Origin: Actinomadura barringtoniae
Lineage (GTDB): Bacteria > Actinomycetota > Actinomycetes > Streptosporangiales > Streptosporangiaceae
Assembly (NCBI RefSeq): GCF_017573505.1
Contig: NZ_JAGEOJ010000002.1
Coordinates: forward strand, 636,756-700,755
DNA: 64,000 nucleotides
Reading direction: 5' to 3'
Made by a program: the position numbers and the translations under genes. Positions within the stretch are counted from its first letter, which is position 1. Every line of letters begins with the position of its first letter. The notes below the pieces were generated by a model. It was not told where the DNA came from. It worked only from the letters and a program-made list of their open reading frames with translations, and did not search any database. Positions 48,968 through 59,651 of the stretch are shown in pieces.

Positions 48968-50332
48968 TCAGGGGTGGAGGGGGAGGCGGAGGATCAGGCG
49001 GGCGCCGGTGAGCGCGCCGTCCGCCCGGTCCCCCACGTACAGGCGGCCGCCGTGCGCCGCCGCGATGTCGCGGGCGATCGGCAGGCCGAGCCCGGTGCCG
49101 CCCGCGTCGCGGCTGCGCGCGGCGTCCAGCCGGGTGAACCGCTCGAAGATCCGTTCGCGGTCGGCCTCGGCGATGCCGGGGCCGTCGTCGCGCACCTCCA
49201 GTACGGCCTCGTCGCCGTCGGCCCGCACGACGACCTCCACCGCGCGGGCGGCGTGCCGGTCGGCGTTGGCGAGCAGGTTGACCAGCAGCCGCGCCAGCTG
49301 CAGCCGGTTGCCCTCGACCATCACGCCCGGATCGAGCCGCGTCGTGACCGGCACCCGGGCGGGCCGCCGGTCCACCTCGGCGGCGGCGACCGCGCCGAGA
49401 TCCAGCGGCTCGCGGGCCGGCGCCACGCCCGAGTCGAGCCGGGCGAGGGCGAGCAGGTCCTCCACGATCCCGTGCAGCCGTTCGGCGTCGAGCAGCGCCT
49501 CCTTCAGCGTCCCCACCAGATCGGTGTCGTCCGGGTCCTCCAGCGCGAACTCGACCCGGGTGCGCAGCCCGGTGATCGGCGTGCGCAGCTCGTGCGAGGC
49601 GTCGGAGACGAAGCGGCGCTGCTGGCCGACCGCCGCCTCCAGCCGGTCCAGGGTGGCGTTCAGCGTGCTCGCGAGCCGCGCCACCTCGTCGTCGCTGTCG
49701 GGCACCGGCATCCGGCGGCTCAGGTCCGAGGCGGTGATCTCGGCCATCTCGCCCTCGATCTGCGCCACCGGCCGCAACGTACGGCCGACCGCCGCCCAGA
49801 TCGCCCAGCCGACCAGGCAGAGCACGACGAGGCAGAGGCCGCCCATCACGCCCTCCAGCACGTGGTTGCCGAGGAGCCACGGCTCGGCGACGGCCGCGTA
49901 GACCATGGCGTCGCCGTACGGCTCGGTGATGATGTCGAACCCGGTGACCAGCGCGCAGTCGGGGACCAGGTCGTTGTTCTGGCAGAGCCTGCCGTCCACC
50001 CGGGTGTCGTCGCCCGTCGGGCGGATCGTGGTCATCGGGGGCTTGCCGCGCAGCGGGGCGCTCGCCGCCACCACCGTGCCGGTCTTGTCGGAGACCACCT
50101 GGATCAGCAGGACGCCGTTCTGGGCTGGGATCGGGTCGGGCAGGCGTTCGGTGGTCGCCTGGACCGCCACCTGCCGCGCGGCCTGCGCCGCCTGCGTGCG
50201 CAGATGCCCCTTGATCAGCTCGGTCAGCAGTCCGGCGGTCACCAGAACGGCGGCCAGCAGCAGCGCGCCCACCACACCCACCGCGGCGATCGTCACCCGG
50301 GCACGGATGGAACGCGGCCACCGGATCCGCAT
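48968..50332 (-). CDS. HAMP-domain sensor histidine kinase
   Basis: This 454-residue two-component sensor has membrane helices at about 12-36 and 162-183 flanking an extracytoplasmic domain of about 125 residues that contains Cys117 and Cys126. HAMP spans 184-237, the H-box His247 is in FVSDASHELRTPITGL, and N, G1 and G2 boxes follow (NLLANADRH, VRDDGPGIAEADRERIF, GGTGLGLPIARDI). I chose ATG 50332, which places the first helix near the N-terminus. No response-regulator gene lies on either side, so its partner must be elsewhere. Confidence 0.92.
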   Translation of the reverse strand: MRIRWPRSIRARVTIAAVGVVGALLLAAVLVTAGLLTELIKGHLRTQAAQAARQVAVQATTERLPDPIPAQNGVLLIQVVSDKTGTVVAASAPLRGKPPMTTIRPTGDDTRVDGRLCQNNDLVPDCALVTGFDIITEPYGDAMVYAAVAEPWLLGNHVLEGVMGGLCLVVLCLVGWAIWAAVGRTLRPVAQIEGEMAEITASDLSRRMPVPDSDDEVARLASTLNATLDRLEAAVGQQRRFVSDASHELRTPITGLRTRVEFALEDPDDTDLVGTLKEALLDAERLHGIVEDLLALARLDSGVAPAREPLDLGAVAAAEVDRRPARVPVTTRLDPGVMVEGNRLQLARLLVNLLANADRHAARAVEVVVRADGDEAVLEVRDDGPGIAEADRERIFERFTRLDAARSRDAGGTGLGLPIARDIAAAHGGRLYVGDRADGALTGARLILRLPLHP

Positions 50333-50489
50333 ATCTCTGTTGTATGCGGAGCGTGACAAACCCCAGGTAAAGCCCCTATCCGCCTACCGGTAATTGATCA
50401 TGAGGGCCGATCCGACACGCGCAGCCTTTGCCCGTCCTTTCACCTGGGGTAACAGGGACAACACTCTTCCCCTCCTATAAAGGAACTAC

Positions 50490-50519
50490 GTGATGACGGC
50501 TCTCCGCCACGGGGGGTGA
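50490..50519 (+). other. Candidate leader ORF upstream of the small CxxC protein
   Basis: AAAGGA (50479-50484) is followed by GTG (50490) and ATG (50493). Translation from the ATG gives eight codons, MTALRHGG, ending in TGA at 50517-50519. The next gene starts at 50523, three bases later, and its ribosome-binding G-run (50511-50516) lies inside the leader. This layout would couple translation of the two. It is seen only as sequence pattern. Confidence 0.4.
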
Positions 50520-50522
50520 GCA

Positions 50523-50774
50523 ATGGGCCGTACGGGCGAACTCAGGTTCGACCCCGGCGCTCTGAGCGCCGCGCAGCGCGAGGGCGACGCATGCGTCGTC
50601 TGCCACAAGATGTGGCCGCGCCCGCGTGTGCGCGTCGGATGCCTGCCGAACGGCCCAGGGGTGTTCGCGTGCGACGATTGCGCACCCGCCCTGCCGGTAC
50701 CCCGCGGGGAGCCCGTCACGGACGCCGGACGACCGGTTTCGACACCGGCGCCGGCGGTGGCGACGACCGTGTAG
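50523..50774 (+). CDS. Small zinc-ribbon-like hypothetical protein
   Basis: This 83-residue protein has cysteine pairs CVVCHKMW (24-31) and FACDDC (48-53), spaced like a treble-clef or zinc-ribbon metal site. A basic segment WPRPRVRVG lies between them and the C-terminus is proline-rich and disordered. There is no membrane segment or signal. It could bind zinc and act in protein or nucleic-acid contacts; I recognise no named family. The ATG at 50523 is preceded by GGGGGG, and a terminator follows at 50849. Confidence 0.65.
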   Translation: MGRTGELRFDPGALSAAQREGDACVVCHKMWPRPRVRVGCLPNGPGVFACDDCAPALPVPRGEPVTDAGRPVSTPAPAVATTV

Positions 50775-50848
50775 GCCGACGCCGCTGGAATCTCTCCAGG
50801 AGGAGGGGTGACCCGGGCATTCGGGGGGAGGCCCGGGACCACCCGTGG

Positions 50849-50886
50849 GGACGCGCCCGGCTGGGGGCGGTTGGGCGCGTCCTTTT
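50849..50886 (+). terminator. Rho-independent terminator of the small CxxC gene
   Basis: GGACGCGCC (50849-50857) and GGCGCGTCC (50874-50882) form a perfect 9-bp stem followed by TTTT on the plus strand. Confidence 0.8.
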
Positions 50887-50906
50887 CCAGCTTTCGAGTT
50901 TCCGGC

Positions 50907-50957
50907 TCTTTCGAGCTCTCAGCCCTTTCGAGCTCTCAGCCCTTTCGAGCTCTCAGC
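50907..50957. repeat. Three tandem 17-bp repeats
   Basis: The unit YCTTTCGAGCTCTCAGC occurs at 50907-50923, 50924-50940 and 50941-50957, with one variable base. The array ends 4 bp before the stop of the convergent binding-protein gene, so it lies in that transcript's 3' untranslated region. A degenerate half unit, CTTTCGAGTTT, precedes it. Confidence 0.85.
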
Positions 50958-50960
50958 CGC

Positions 50961-52175
50961 TCAGTGCTGTTTGAGGATCTTGGTGGACTTGATCCACGCC
51001 TCGTTCCACTCCGCGTAGTTCGTGCACTCCCGCTTGCCCTCGGCGCTGGCGCCGCCGCCGCAGTTCCGCGACGGGGTGTGCGCGAAGATCACCTTGTTGA
51101 TGAAGCCGCGGTCGCCGACGTGGTTGGCGCCGCAGAACGAGGCCTTCAGACGGCCGTCCGTGCAGGCCTGCGGGTTGGCGGGAGCGGCCCCCGACCACTC
51201 GGCCACCTGCTGCTGGACGTCCACGCTCGAGGTCCACTGCATCCACTGGTACATGCAGTTGGGGTGGGCGACGCGGGCGCCGATCATCCAGGCGTTCGTC
51301 CAGCCCGTGACGCCCTCCGAGGGGGAGATCGCCTGGACGGACCGGCCCGCCTGGGCCAGCACGTCGGCCTGGTAGGGCCAGACCTCGCCGAGCGCGGCGT
51401 CCCCGCCGGCGAACGGGCCGACGGCGTCGGCGGGCTGCTCCCAGTACTCCTTGACGTAGGGGCGCTGCTTGGCCAGCACGCTCGCGGCCGCGTCGAGCTG
51501 CTTGCGGGTCAGCGAGTACGGGTCGGTGATCTTGAGTTTGCGGTTCTTGCCGCGCAGGTAGAGCGCCGCCTCGGCGATGGTGAGCGGGCTGTCGCGGACG
51601 ACCAGGCGCCCCGCGTACTTCTTGGCCTCGCCCGGGTCGAAGAGGTTCGCCCAGCCGGTCGGCGCCGGCTGCACCGCGCGGGTGTCGTACATCAGCAGGT
51701 TGGAGCCCCAGACGTACGGGACGCCGTAGGTGGTGTCACCGCGCTTCTGCAGGCTGCGCAGCCGGGGCTCGAGCTTCTTGTAGCCCTCGATCAGGTTCGG
51801 GTTGACCGGGGTGACCTCGTGGTCGGAGATCAGCCGACCGGCGACCTCGGGCGGCGCCGCGACGCCGTCGTAGCGCCGGTTCTTGTTGCGCATCTCGTTG
51901 GTCATGTCCTCGGCGGTCTTGACCACCTTGAGGTCGACCTGGCACTTGGTCTGCTCCTGGAACGGGGTCACCCAGTCCACGCGGGCGTCGCTGGCGCCGC
52001 TCTCCACGAAGCCTGGGAGCGTCACCAGGCTGAGGGAGCCCTCACCGGGGCCGAGCGTGGCGGCCATCTTGGCGGCGCCGACGGGCTTCTGCTTGCCACC
52101 GTCGCTGCAGGCACCGAGCGTCGTGGCGAGGACTGCGGTCATCACCGAGGCCAGCACCTTGGCCCTGAGCCTCAT
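50961..52175 (-). CDS. ABC transporter substrate-binding lipoprotein (PotD-like)
   Basis: This 404-residue lipoprotein (ATTLGAC, Cys23) has the type-II periplasmic-binding fold resembling spermidine/putrescine-binding PotD. It shows FQEQTKCQVDLKVVKTAEDMTNEM, YGVPYVWGSNLLMYDTRAV, WANLFDPGEAKKYAGRLVVRDSP and EGVTGWTNAWMIGARVAHPNC. Cysteines near the end (NPQACTD, SFCGANH, NCGGG, RECTNY) may form disulfides. ATG 52175 starts the signal. No permease or ATPase genes are adjacent, so it is an orphan binding protein. The ligand is probably a polyamine or other small cation, by family only. Confidence 0.85.
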   Translation of the reverse strand: MRLRAKVLASVMTAVLATTLGACSDGGKQKPVGAAKMAATLGPGEGSLSLVTLPGFVESGASDARVDWVTPFQEQTKCQVDLKVVKTAEDMTNEMRNKNRRYDGVAAPPEVAGRLISDHEVTPVNPNLIEGYKKLEPRLRSLQKRGDTTYGVPYVWGSNLLMYDTRAVQPAPTGWANLFDPGEAKKYAGRLVVRDSPLTIAEAALYLRGKNRKLKITDPYSLTRKQLDAAASVLAKQRPYVKEYWEQPADAVGPFAGGDAALGEVWPYQADVLAQAGRSVQAISPSEGVTGWTNAWMIGARVAHPNCMYQWMQWTSSVDVQQQVAEWSGAAPANPQACTDGRLKASFCGANHVGDRGFINKVIFAHTPSRNCGGGASAEGKRECTNYAEWNEAWIKSTKILKQH

Positions 52176-52703
52176 GTCACTCCCCCGCTGAACGATCCCG
52201 TCGGCGCAGCGTAGCGTCTTCCGCACCGTGAGATGGCGGCCACCCGGGGACGCAGGCCGATCGTGCCCGGCGGGGGTTCCGATGCGAGCCGATCGACGGC
52301 GCCACGGAAATTTTCCGACGACTCGGTGGCCCGTCTCCGGTGAGTCGTCCGGCAACGCAACCGGACTCGCGTCGCGGCCACAATTTTAAGCCATTGCCTC
52401 ATCCATTTTCGGACGATATCAAGAAGATGGTTTTCCAGAACGCCTTGACAGTCCGCTCACTCGCGCCCGCCGGCACAACTCACGGGAAGTTCCGATGCCG
52501 GGGAGAACCGAGGAGAGCCGGGGAGAGTCCCGGTGCCCGGGAGAAACCGGGGCACATATGAGACCGCCGCGGCCGGGAGGGACAGCGGGTGCTGGCGTCC
52601 GCGCCACACACGGAGGTTGCTGGAGAGGGATATGGCGCGGGCTACTGTCCTTCCCGGGGCCGCGGCGGCACCGGTGGGCGTGGCGAGGTTGGGGAACAGC
52701 GGA
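52176..52703. other. Intergenic region with no convincing gene
   Basis: These 528 bases lie upstream of the binding-protein gene. Frames present are short and show no domain or codon bias. Two things are visible: a lower-GC segment (about 52380-52450) suitable for promoters of the leftward gene, and a GGGGAGA-rich stretch (52498-52555) with repeated CCGGGGAGA-type strings. Confidence 0.5.
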
Positions 52704-53096
52704 TCACCTTGCAGTGCTGCCTGGCCACGCGACCACCGGAACCCGGCGGGACGGCGACGGTGTGACGCCCTCGAGACGGAGGAGATTCGAGGGACGCCGC
52801 ACGTCCCGGCGGGGGTCGCTTGCGATCCTGGGCGCGGTCACCGGGCGGTGCGGTCCGGTGCCGCGTACGGGTACGGCGTGCGGTGCGGGCACGACGCGGG
52901 CGGGTTCGACGTTCTGGATCACCTCGATGCGGGCGATGAGCATTTGCGGGGTGTCGGCCTCGACGAAGTCCTTCGGCTCGTGGCCGAGCGGTGGGAGGGC
53001 CCACCAGTGGCCGGTGAAGAGGCCGAACCAAATGGTCCAACGGGGATACCGCCTCCTGAGCGCCTCGACCTCGGGGGCGTGGTCGTCAGCAGTCAT
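52704..53096 (-). CDS. Small actinobacterial hypothetical protein
   Basis: This protein of about 130 residues has a conserved-looking N-terminal half (EVEALRRRYPRWTIWFGLFTGHWWALPP, then FVEADTPQMLIARIEVIQ) and a proline/arginine-rich tail with no visible domain. The first half resembles a small family common in Actinomadura-like genomes, in which a Trp-rich strand pair is followed by a short helix; function is unknown. ATG 53096 fits the start of that region; a GTG or ATG farther upstream (53111) is possible. There is no operon partner. Confidence 0.6.
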   Translation of the reverse strand: MTADDHAPEVEALRRRYPRWTIWFGLFTGHWWALPPLGHEPKDFVEADTPQMLIARIEVIQNVEPARVVPAPHAVPVRGTGPHRPVTAPRIASDPRRDVRRPSNLLRLEGVTPSPSRRVPVVAWPGSTAR

Positions 53097-53387
53097 AGCG
53101 AGCATCTCCAAGCGCTGGACTTAGAGGTCCCGGTTCTTGACTCCGGGCTCTGACCTTTATGCAATTCATCCCAATTAATTGAGACAGTCAGATTGTGTCG
53201 CCGGTCACAGAGTCAGTCAATACTTGTAGCTATTATTTGTCGAAGGGCAAAAGACGGAAATCAACGACGAAAACCTACCGGCGGCAGAAAGTCCCAGCGT
53301 GTGGACCTGCCCGTTCTCACTCCGGGGCAGCTCAGGCTCACGGGGCGCTACCCGTAGTTCACCTTCCGGTCACCGGCGACACCTAAC
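53097..53387. other. AT-rich intergenic region
   Basis: This 291-bp gap holds no gene. From about 53150 to 53290 the composition is clearly richer in A+T than the rest of the window, with strings such as CCCAATTAATTGAG and TAGCTATTATTTGTCG. It probably carries the promoters of the two flanking divergent genes, but the extent exceeds what a promoter needs. Confidence 0.6.
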
Positions 53388-54949
53388 GTGATCTTTCCTG
53401 CGACCGAAGAGATCCGCCTTCCCGTGACCGAAGAGACCACCGCCGGCCCGGCCGAACCCCCGAGACTTTTGGGTATTTTTCGCGCCGACTGGGCTGTTCA
53501 TCCCTTCCGCCGAGCCTCCGGCGGACGCGTACTGAGGTTTGTTCGTACGCATCTTCTGTTCGTGATCGCCTTGACCGGCGGTGCTTACTTCCGGTGGGTG
53601 GCCGTACGTGGCTATCCGGGCGTTCTTTGGTTCACCGGGGACTCCTACTTCTATCTCGGCCGGGCATTGCGCCCCGATCAGCCCTCGCCGAGCAAGACCC
53701 TCGGATACTCGTTCGCGCTGCGCCTGCTGGAGCCCTTCCACAGCTTCACGCTGGTCGCGGTCGTGCAGCACCTGATGGGCCTGTCGGTCGCGGTGATGAT
53801 CTACGCGCTGCTCCGGCGGGTGCGCCTGCCCGGCTGGCTCGCCGCGATGGCGACGCTGCCGGTGCTGTACGACGGCTACACGATCGAGCTCGAACACCTG
53901 CTGATGTCGGAGACGCTGTTCGTCTTCCTCATCGCGGCCGGGCTGACGCTGCTGCTGTGGCGGATCCGCGGCCCGCTGCCGTGGCCGGCCTGGTGGCTGG
54001 CGCTGCCGGCGGGGCTGCTGCTCGGCTACGCGGTGCTGGTCCGGTCGGCGGGCGCGCCGCTGATCCCGGCGATCCTGGTCGTCCTGCTGCTGCCGCGCCG
54101 CGGCTGGTTCACGCTCAAGGCCGGTGCCTGGCTGCCCGCGATCGCGTTCGCGGTGGCCGCCGCGGTCCCGATCGTGGCGTACGCGTCCTGGTATCACGCC
54201 GAGCGCGGCTCGTACGCGCTGACGACGAGCGACGGGCTCTACATGTGGGGGCGGGTCGCGAGCTTCGCCGACTGCGAGAAGATCAAGCCGCCGCCCGAGC
54301 AGCGCCCGCTGTGCATGGACCCCGCGCTGAAGTCCGAGCACGACCCGCCGGGCCACCTCATCTGGCGGAGCGACGCGCCGCCCCGGCAGCTGTACGAGAG
54401 CGTGACGACGCCGGAGAGCAACAAGGAGCTGCGGGACTTCGCGCTGCACGCCATGATCGCCCAGCCCGGCGACTACTGGCATGTGATCGCCGACGGGGTG
54501 GGCAAGGCGTTCAGCACCCACCGCTTCCCGGTCCCGACCTCCGCGACCGAGGAGCTCTACCACTTCCCCGACCACCCGCACACGTTCCCCGGCGGCAAGA
54601 GCTGGGGTGGCGGGGGCAGCGCGCTGTCGGACGCGATGACCTACGGCCGCCAGTTCCACCCGAGCCGGGTCGACCGGCCGTACGCCGACCGGATGATCAC
54701 CTACCAGCGCGAGGTCTCCATGCCGGGGCCGGTGCTCGGCGTGCTGTTCTGCGTGCCGGTCCTCGGCGTCCTCTTCGGCCGGCAGCGCCGCGCCGTGCTC
54801 CTTGTGTGGGGCACGGCGGCGACGCTGCTGCTCTTTCCGATCGCGTCCGCCGACTTCGACTACCGCTACGTCGTGCCGACGATCCCGTTCGTCTGCCTGG
54901 CCGTGGGCCTGTCACTCGCGCGCCGCGAGAAACGCGACGACGAGGAGGC

Positions 54950-54985
54950 GAGGCCCCGGGTGCTCGCGAGGCCCCGGGTGCTCGC
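54950..54985 (+). repeat. 18-bp tandem repeat at the 3' end of the membrane-protein gene
   Basis: GAGGCCCCGGGTGCTCGC occurs twice exactly (54950-54967, 54968-54985), with a third degenerate copy reaching about 55003 and so overlapping the mmsA stop codon. It encodes the repeated RPRVLA tail. Confidence 0.8.
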
Positions 54986-54999
54986 GGGGCCCCGCGTCG

Positions 55000-56508
<1,509 letters not shown>

Positions 56509-56510
56509 AT

Positions 56511-57791
56511 TCAGACGGCCTCGTTCAGTGCTTCCAGAGAATCGATGAGAATGCCCAGGCCCTCGGCGGCCTCGGCCTCGGTCAGGGTAAGCGGTGGTGC
56601 CATGCGGATCGCGTTCCCGTACAGGCCGCCCTTGCCGCCGAGCAGGCCGCGCTCGCGCGTCTCCTCCATCAGGGCGGCTGCCTGCGCGGGGGTCTCCAGC
56701 TCGATGGCGAACATCAGGCCCTTGCCCCGCACGTCCTTGACGATCGGGAGCCGGGCGGCGGCCTCGCGCAGCCCGCCGATGATGATCTCGCCCTGTTTGG
56801 CCGCGTTCGCCTGCAGGTCGTGGTCCAGCACGTAGTCGAGGGTCGCGTTGGCGGCGGCCATCGAGATCGGGTTGCCGCCGAACGTGGACAGCCCGACGGC
56901 GTGCAGGGAGTCCATCAGCTCGCGGCGGGCGACCACGCCGCCGACCGCGAAGCCGTTCCCCAAGCCCTTGGCGAACGTCAGCATGTCCGGCGTCACGCCG
57001 TGGTCACCGATGCCGAAGAAGCTGGAGCCGGTCCGCCCCCAGCCGGTCTGGACCTCGTCGGAGATGAAGAGGATCCCGTGCTCGTCCAGGACCTCCTTGT
57101 AGGCGGCGAACAGCCCGTCCGGAGCCATCGTGAAGCCGCCGACGCCCTGGATCGGCTCGGCGATCAGCGCCGCGACGTCGCGGGCCACCGCGGTCGCCAG
57201 CACGTGCCGCAGGTCCTCGACGCAGACCTTGATGTAGTCGGCGTCGTTCAGCCCGGCGAACTGCGGCAGGTGGCGGTCGGTGCCGTGCAGGAAGTGCGCG
57301 TTCAGCGGGGAGAACGAGATGTTCTTCCAGCCCGCGTGGCCGGTCACGCCCGTCGCGCCGAACGACCTGCCGTGATAGGCCTGCCGCATCGCCAGGACCT
57401 GGTCGCTGCGGCGCGCGTAGGCGGCCAGCAGCAGCGCGGTCTCGTTGGCCTCGGTGCCGGAGTTGGTGAAGAAGACCTTCGCGTCCTCGATGCCCGACAG
57501 GCGCGCGATCTTCTCCGCGAGCTCGACCTGCCCGCGCAGCAGGTACGCCGTGGAGGTGTGCACGATCCCGGTGGCGATCTGCCGTTCCACCGCCTCCCGC
57601 ACCTCGGGCACGTCGTACCCGATCATGTTGGTGAGGATCCCCGAGAAGAAGTCGAGGTAGGTGCGGCCCTCGGAGTCGGTGACCCGGTTGCCCTTACCGG
57701 CGACCAGTTCGAGGGGCTGCTGGTAGTTCAGCGCCAGCCAGTCGGGCATCACGGCCCGGTGGCGCGCGAGGAGGGTCTCATGTTCCGGCAT
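56511..57791 (-). CDS. Class III omega-aminotransferase (beta-alanine/GABA type)
   Basis: This 426-residue PLP-dependent aminotransferase of the acetylornithine/GABA subgroup has the cofactor Lys275 in LTFAKGLGNGFAVGG, Asp245 in FISDEVQTGWGRTG, and FFTNSGTEANETALLLA. With mmsA directly downstream, the most economical reading is beta-alanine:pyruvate or 2-oxoglutarate transamination to malonate semialdehyde. GABA or beta-aminoisobutyrate remain possible. ATG 57791 is the preferred start; upstream in-frame codons add only nine arginine-rich residues. It is divergent from the PucR regulator. Confidence 0.9.
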   Translation of the reverse strand: MPEHETLLARHRAVMPDWLALNYQQPLELVAGKGNRVTDSEGRTYLDFFSGILTNMIGYDVPEVREAVERQIATGIVHTSTAYLLRGQVELAEKIARLSGIEDAKVFFTNSGTEANETALLLAAYARRSDQVLAMRQAYHGRSFGATGVTGHAGWKNISFSPLNAHFLHGTDRHLPQFAGLNDADYIKVCVEDLRHVLATAVARDVAALIAEPIQGVGGFTMAPDGLFAAYKEVLDEHGILFISDEVQTGWGRTGSSFFGIGDHGVTPDMLTFAKGLGNGFAVGGVVARRELMDSLHAVGLSTFGGNPISMAAANATLDYVLDHDLQANAAKQGEIIIGGLREAAARLPIVKDVRGKGLMFAIELETPAQAAALMEETRERGLLGGKGGLYGNAIRMAPPLTLTEAEAAEGLGILIDSLEALNEAV

Positions 57792-57889
57792 GCCCCTCAG
57801 TCTCGCCCGCTCCCCCACCGCCGTAACAGCGGCAGAGTGTCACGACCGGGGGCCCTGGATTGACGATGTGACACCCTGGAAGGATGCAT

Positions 57890-57902
57890 TTACATCATGT
57901 AA
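57890..57902. promoter_or_regulatory. Palindromic operator candidate in the aminotransferase/pucR intergenic region
   Basis: TTACATCATGTAA is a perfect 6-bp inverted repeat with one central base. It lies 48 bp before the PucR-family start and 99 bp before the aminotransferase start, so one site could control both divergent promoters. TTGACA at 57921-57926 may be part of a promoter. Confidence 0.5.
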
Positions 57903-57949
57903 GAGAATCCGCGTATTCTGTTGACAACCTGCGTGGATAGGATTCCGGG

Positions 57950-59563
57950 ATGCTTCCTACTCTCGACGACGTGCTCCAGCTCGACGCGGTCCGCCGCGGG
58001 CAGCCGCGCGTCGTCGCCGGGAAGGACAGGCTGGACAACCGGGTCCGCTGGGTGCACGTGGCCGAGGTGACCGACATCGCCCATCTCCTCCACGGCGGCG
58101 AACTCGTCCTCACCACCGGCATCGCCCTCCCCGACGAGGCGGCCCACCTGCGCACCTACATCGGCGAGCTGGCCGAGGTCGGCGTCAGCGGCCTCATGAT
58201 CGAGCTCGGCCGCCGCTACGCCAGCGAGCTGCCGCCCGCGCTGATCGCCGCCGCCGAGGAGTACCAGCTGCCCGTCGTCGTCCTGGCGCACGAGCCGGCG
58301 TTCGTGGACATCACCGAGTCCGTGCACGCCCGCATCCTCCAGGACCAGATGGCCGAGCTGCGCGCCTCGGAGGAGCTGCACGAGATCTTCACCCAGCTCT
58401 CCGTCGAGGGCGCCTCCACCGACGAGGTCGTCCGCCAGGTCGCGGCGCTGGGCGGCCACCCGGTCGTCCTGGAGAACCTGGCCCACCAGGTCCTGGCCGC
58501 CGACGCCGACAGCAAGGACCCCGCCGAACTGCTCTCCGCGTGGGAGACCCGTTCCCGCGCCGTACGGCCCGACCAGCGCACCGCCTACGACGAGGCGTCC
58601 GGCTGGCTGGTCACCATGGTCGGCGCGCGCGGCGAGGACTGGGGCCGCCTCATCATCACCTGCGACTCGCTCCCGACGCCCCGCGAGACCGTCCTCATCG
58701 AACGCGCCGCCACCACCCTCGCGCTGGGCCGCCTGCTGGACCGCCACGCCGAGAGCGTCGAGCGCCAGGCCCACGGCACGATCATCGCCCGCATCCTGGC
58801 CCACTCCTACTCCGACCCCCAGGAGGCCGCCGCCCGCGCCCGCGCGCTGGGCGTCCCCCTCTCCGGCCGCCGCCTCCTGGGCGTAGTGCTCCGCCCCCGT
58901 ACGACCTCCGTCGCCACCGCCACCGAGCTGGGCGAACTGGCCGAAACCGCCGCGGCCGCATGCAAAGACGCCCGCCTGGCCGCCCTCGTCGGCGTCCTGG
59001 ACGAAAGCGGCCCCTCAGCCCGCGTGGGCGTCCTGGCGTCCCTCCCAGCCCGCGCCGACGTGGAAACAGCCCTCAAAGAGGTCGCCAACCGCATCCGCAA
59101 GCAGTCCGGCGGCGACACCGTCATGGCCGCAGGCTCAGTGGTCGAATCCATCCGTGACGTACGCCGTTCCTTCCTCGAAGCCGAGCAAGTCGCCGACGTG
59201 GCCTGCCGAGGCTCCGGCGGACGCCTCTTCTACCGCCTCCCCGACCTCCGACTGCGCGGCCTCCTCCACCTCCTCCGCGACGACGCCCGCCTCCAGACCT
59301 TCGTCGAACGCGAACTGGGCCCCCTCCTCGAATACGACGCCCAAAGAGGCAGCGACCTGACCCGCATCCTGGAGCTCTACCTGGAGTCCGGCCGCAACAA
59401 GGCCGTGGCCGCCCAGCAGGCCCACCTCTCCCGCCCCGCCTTCTACGAACGCCTCCGCCGCATCGAACGAGTCCTGGACGCCGACCTCGACGACGTAGAG
59501 TCCTGCGCCTCCCTCCACGTAGCCCTCCTGGCCCTAAGCTCCGTCCGCTGGGACCGCTCGTAA
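57950..59563 (+). CDS. PucR-family transcriptional regulator
   Basis: This 537-residue regulator has an N-terminal PucR purine/amine-catabolism domain (about 5-125; TLDDVLQLDAVRRGQPRVVAG, RVRWVHVAEVTDIAHLLHGGELVLTTG). A GGDEF-like, degenerate middle domain follows, and the C-terminal PucR-type helix-turn-helix reads LELYLESGRNKAVAAQQAHLSRPAFYERLRRIERVLDADLDD. Such proteins activate nitrogen-compound catabolism. Its divergent position next to the aminotransferase-mmsA operon makes that operon the likely target. The ATG at 57950 lies shortly after GGATAGGA. Confidence 0.92.
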   Translation: MLPTLDDVLQLDAVRRGQPRVVAGKDRLDNRVRWVHVAEVTDIAHLLHGGELVLTTGIALPDEAAHLRTYIGELAEVGVSGLMIELGRRYASELPPALIAAAEEYQLPVVVLAHEPAFVDITESVHARILQDQMAELRASEELHEIFTQLSVEGASTDEVVRQVAALGGHPVVLENLAHQVLAADADSKDPAELLSAWETRSRAVRPDQRTAYDEASGWLVTMVGARGEDWGRLIITCDSLPTPRETVLIERAATTLALGRLLDRHAESVERQAHGTIIARILAHSYSDPQEAAARARALGVPLSGRRLLGVVLRPRTTSVATATELGELAETAAAACKDARLAALVGVLDESGPSARVGVLASLPARADVETALKEVANRIRKQSGGDTVMAAGSVVESIRDVRRSFLEAEQVADVACRGSGGRLFYRLPDLRLRGLLHLLRDDARLQTFVERELGPLLEYDAQRGSDLTRILELYLESGRNKAVAAQQAHLSRPAFYERLRRIERVLDADLDDVESCASLHVALLALSSVRWDRS

Positions 59564-59651
59564 GCGCTCCTTCCCATGCAGGCTGTAGCCGCTTGATAGC
59601 CTTAAAGTCTCGGGACAATCGACCCGGGACAAGGATCGGGAGGCGTTTGGA

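Noticed and set aside
50808..52214. A 468-codon plus-strand frame opposite the PotD-like gene
   Set aside because: It is an antisense shadow of a lipoprotein gene with lipobox and binding-protein motifs; the plus-strand start overlaps the terminator of the small CxxC gene.
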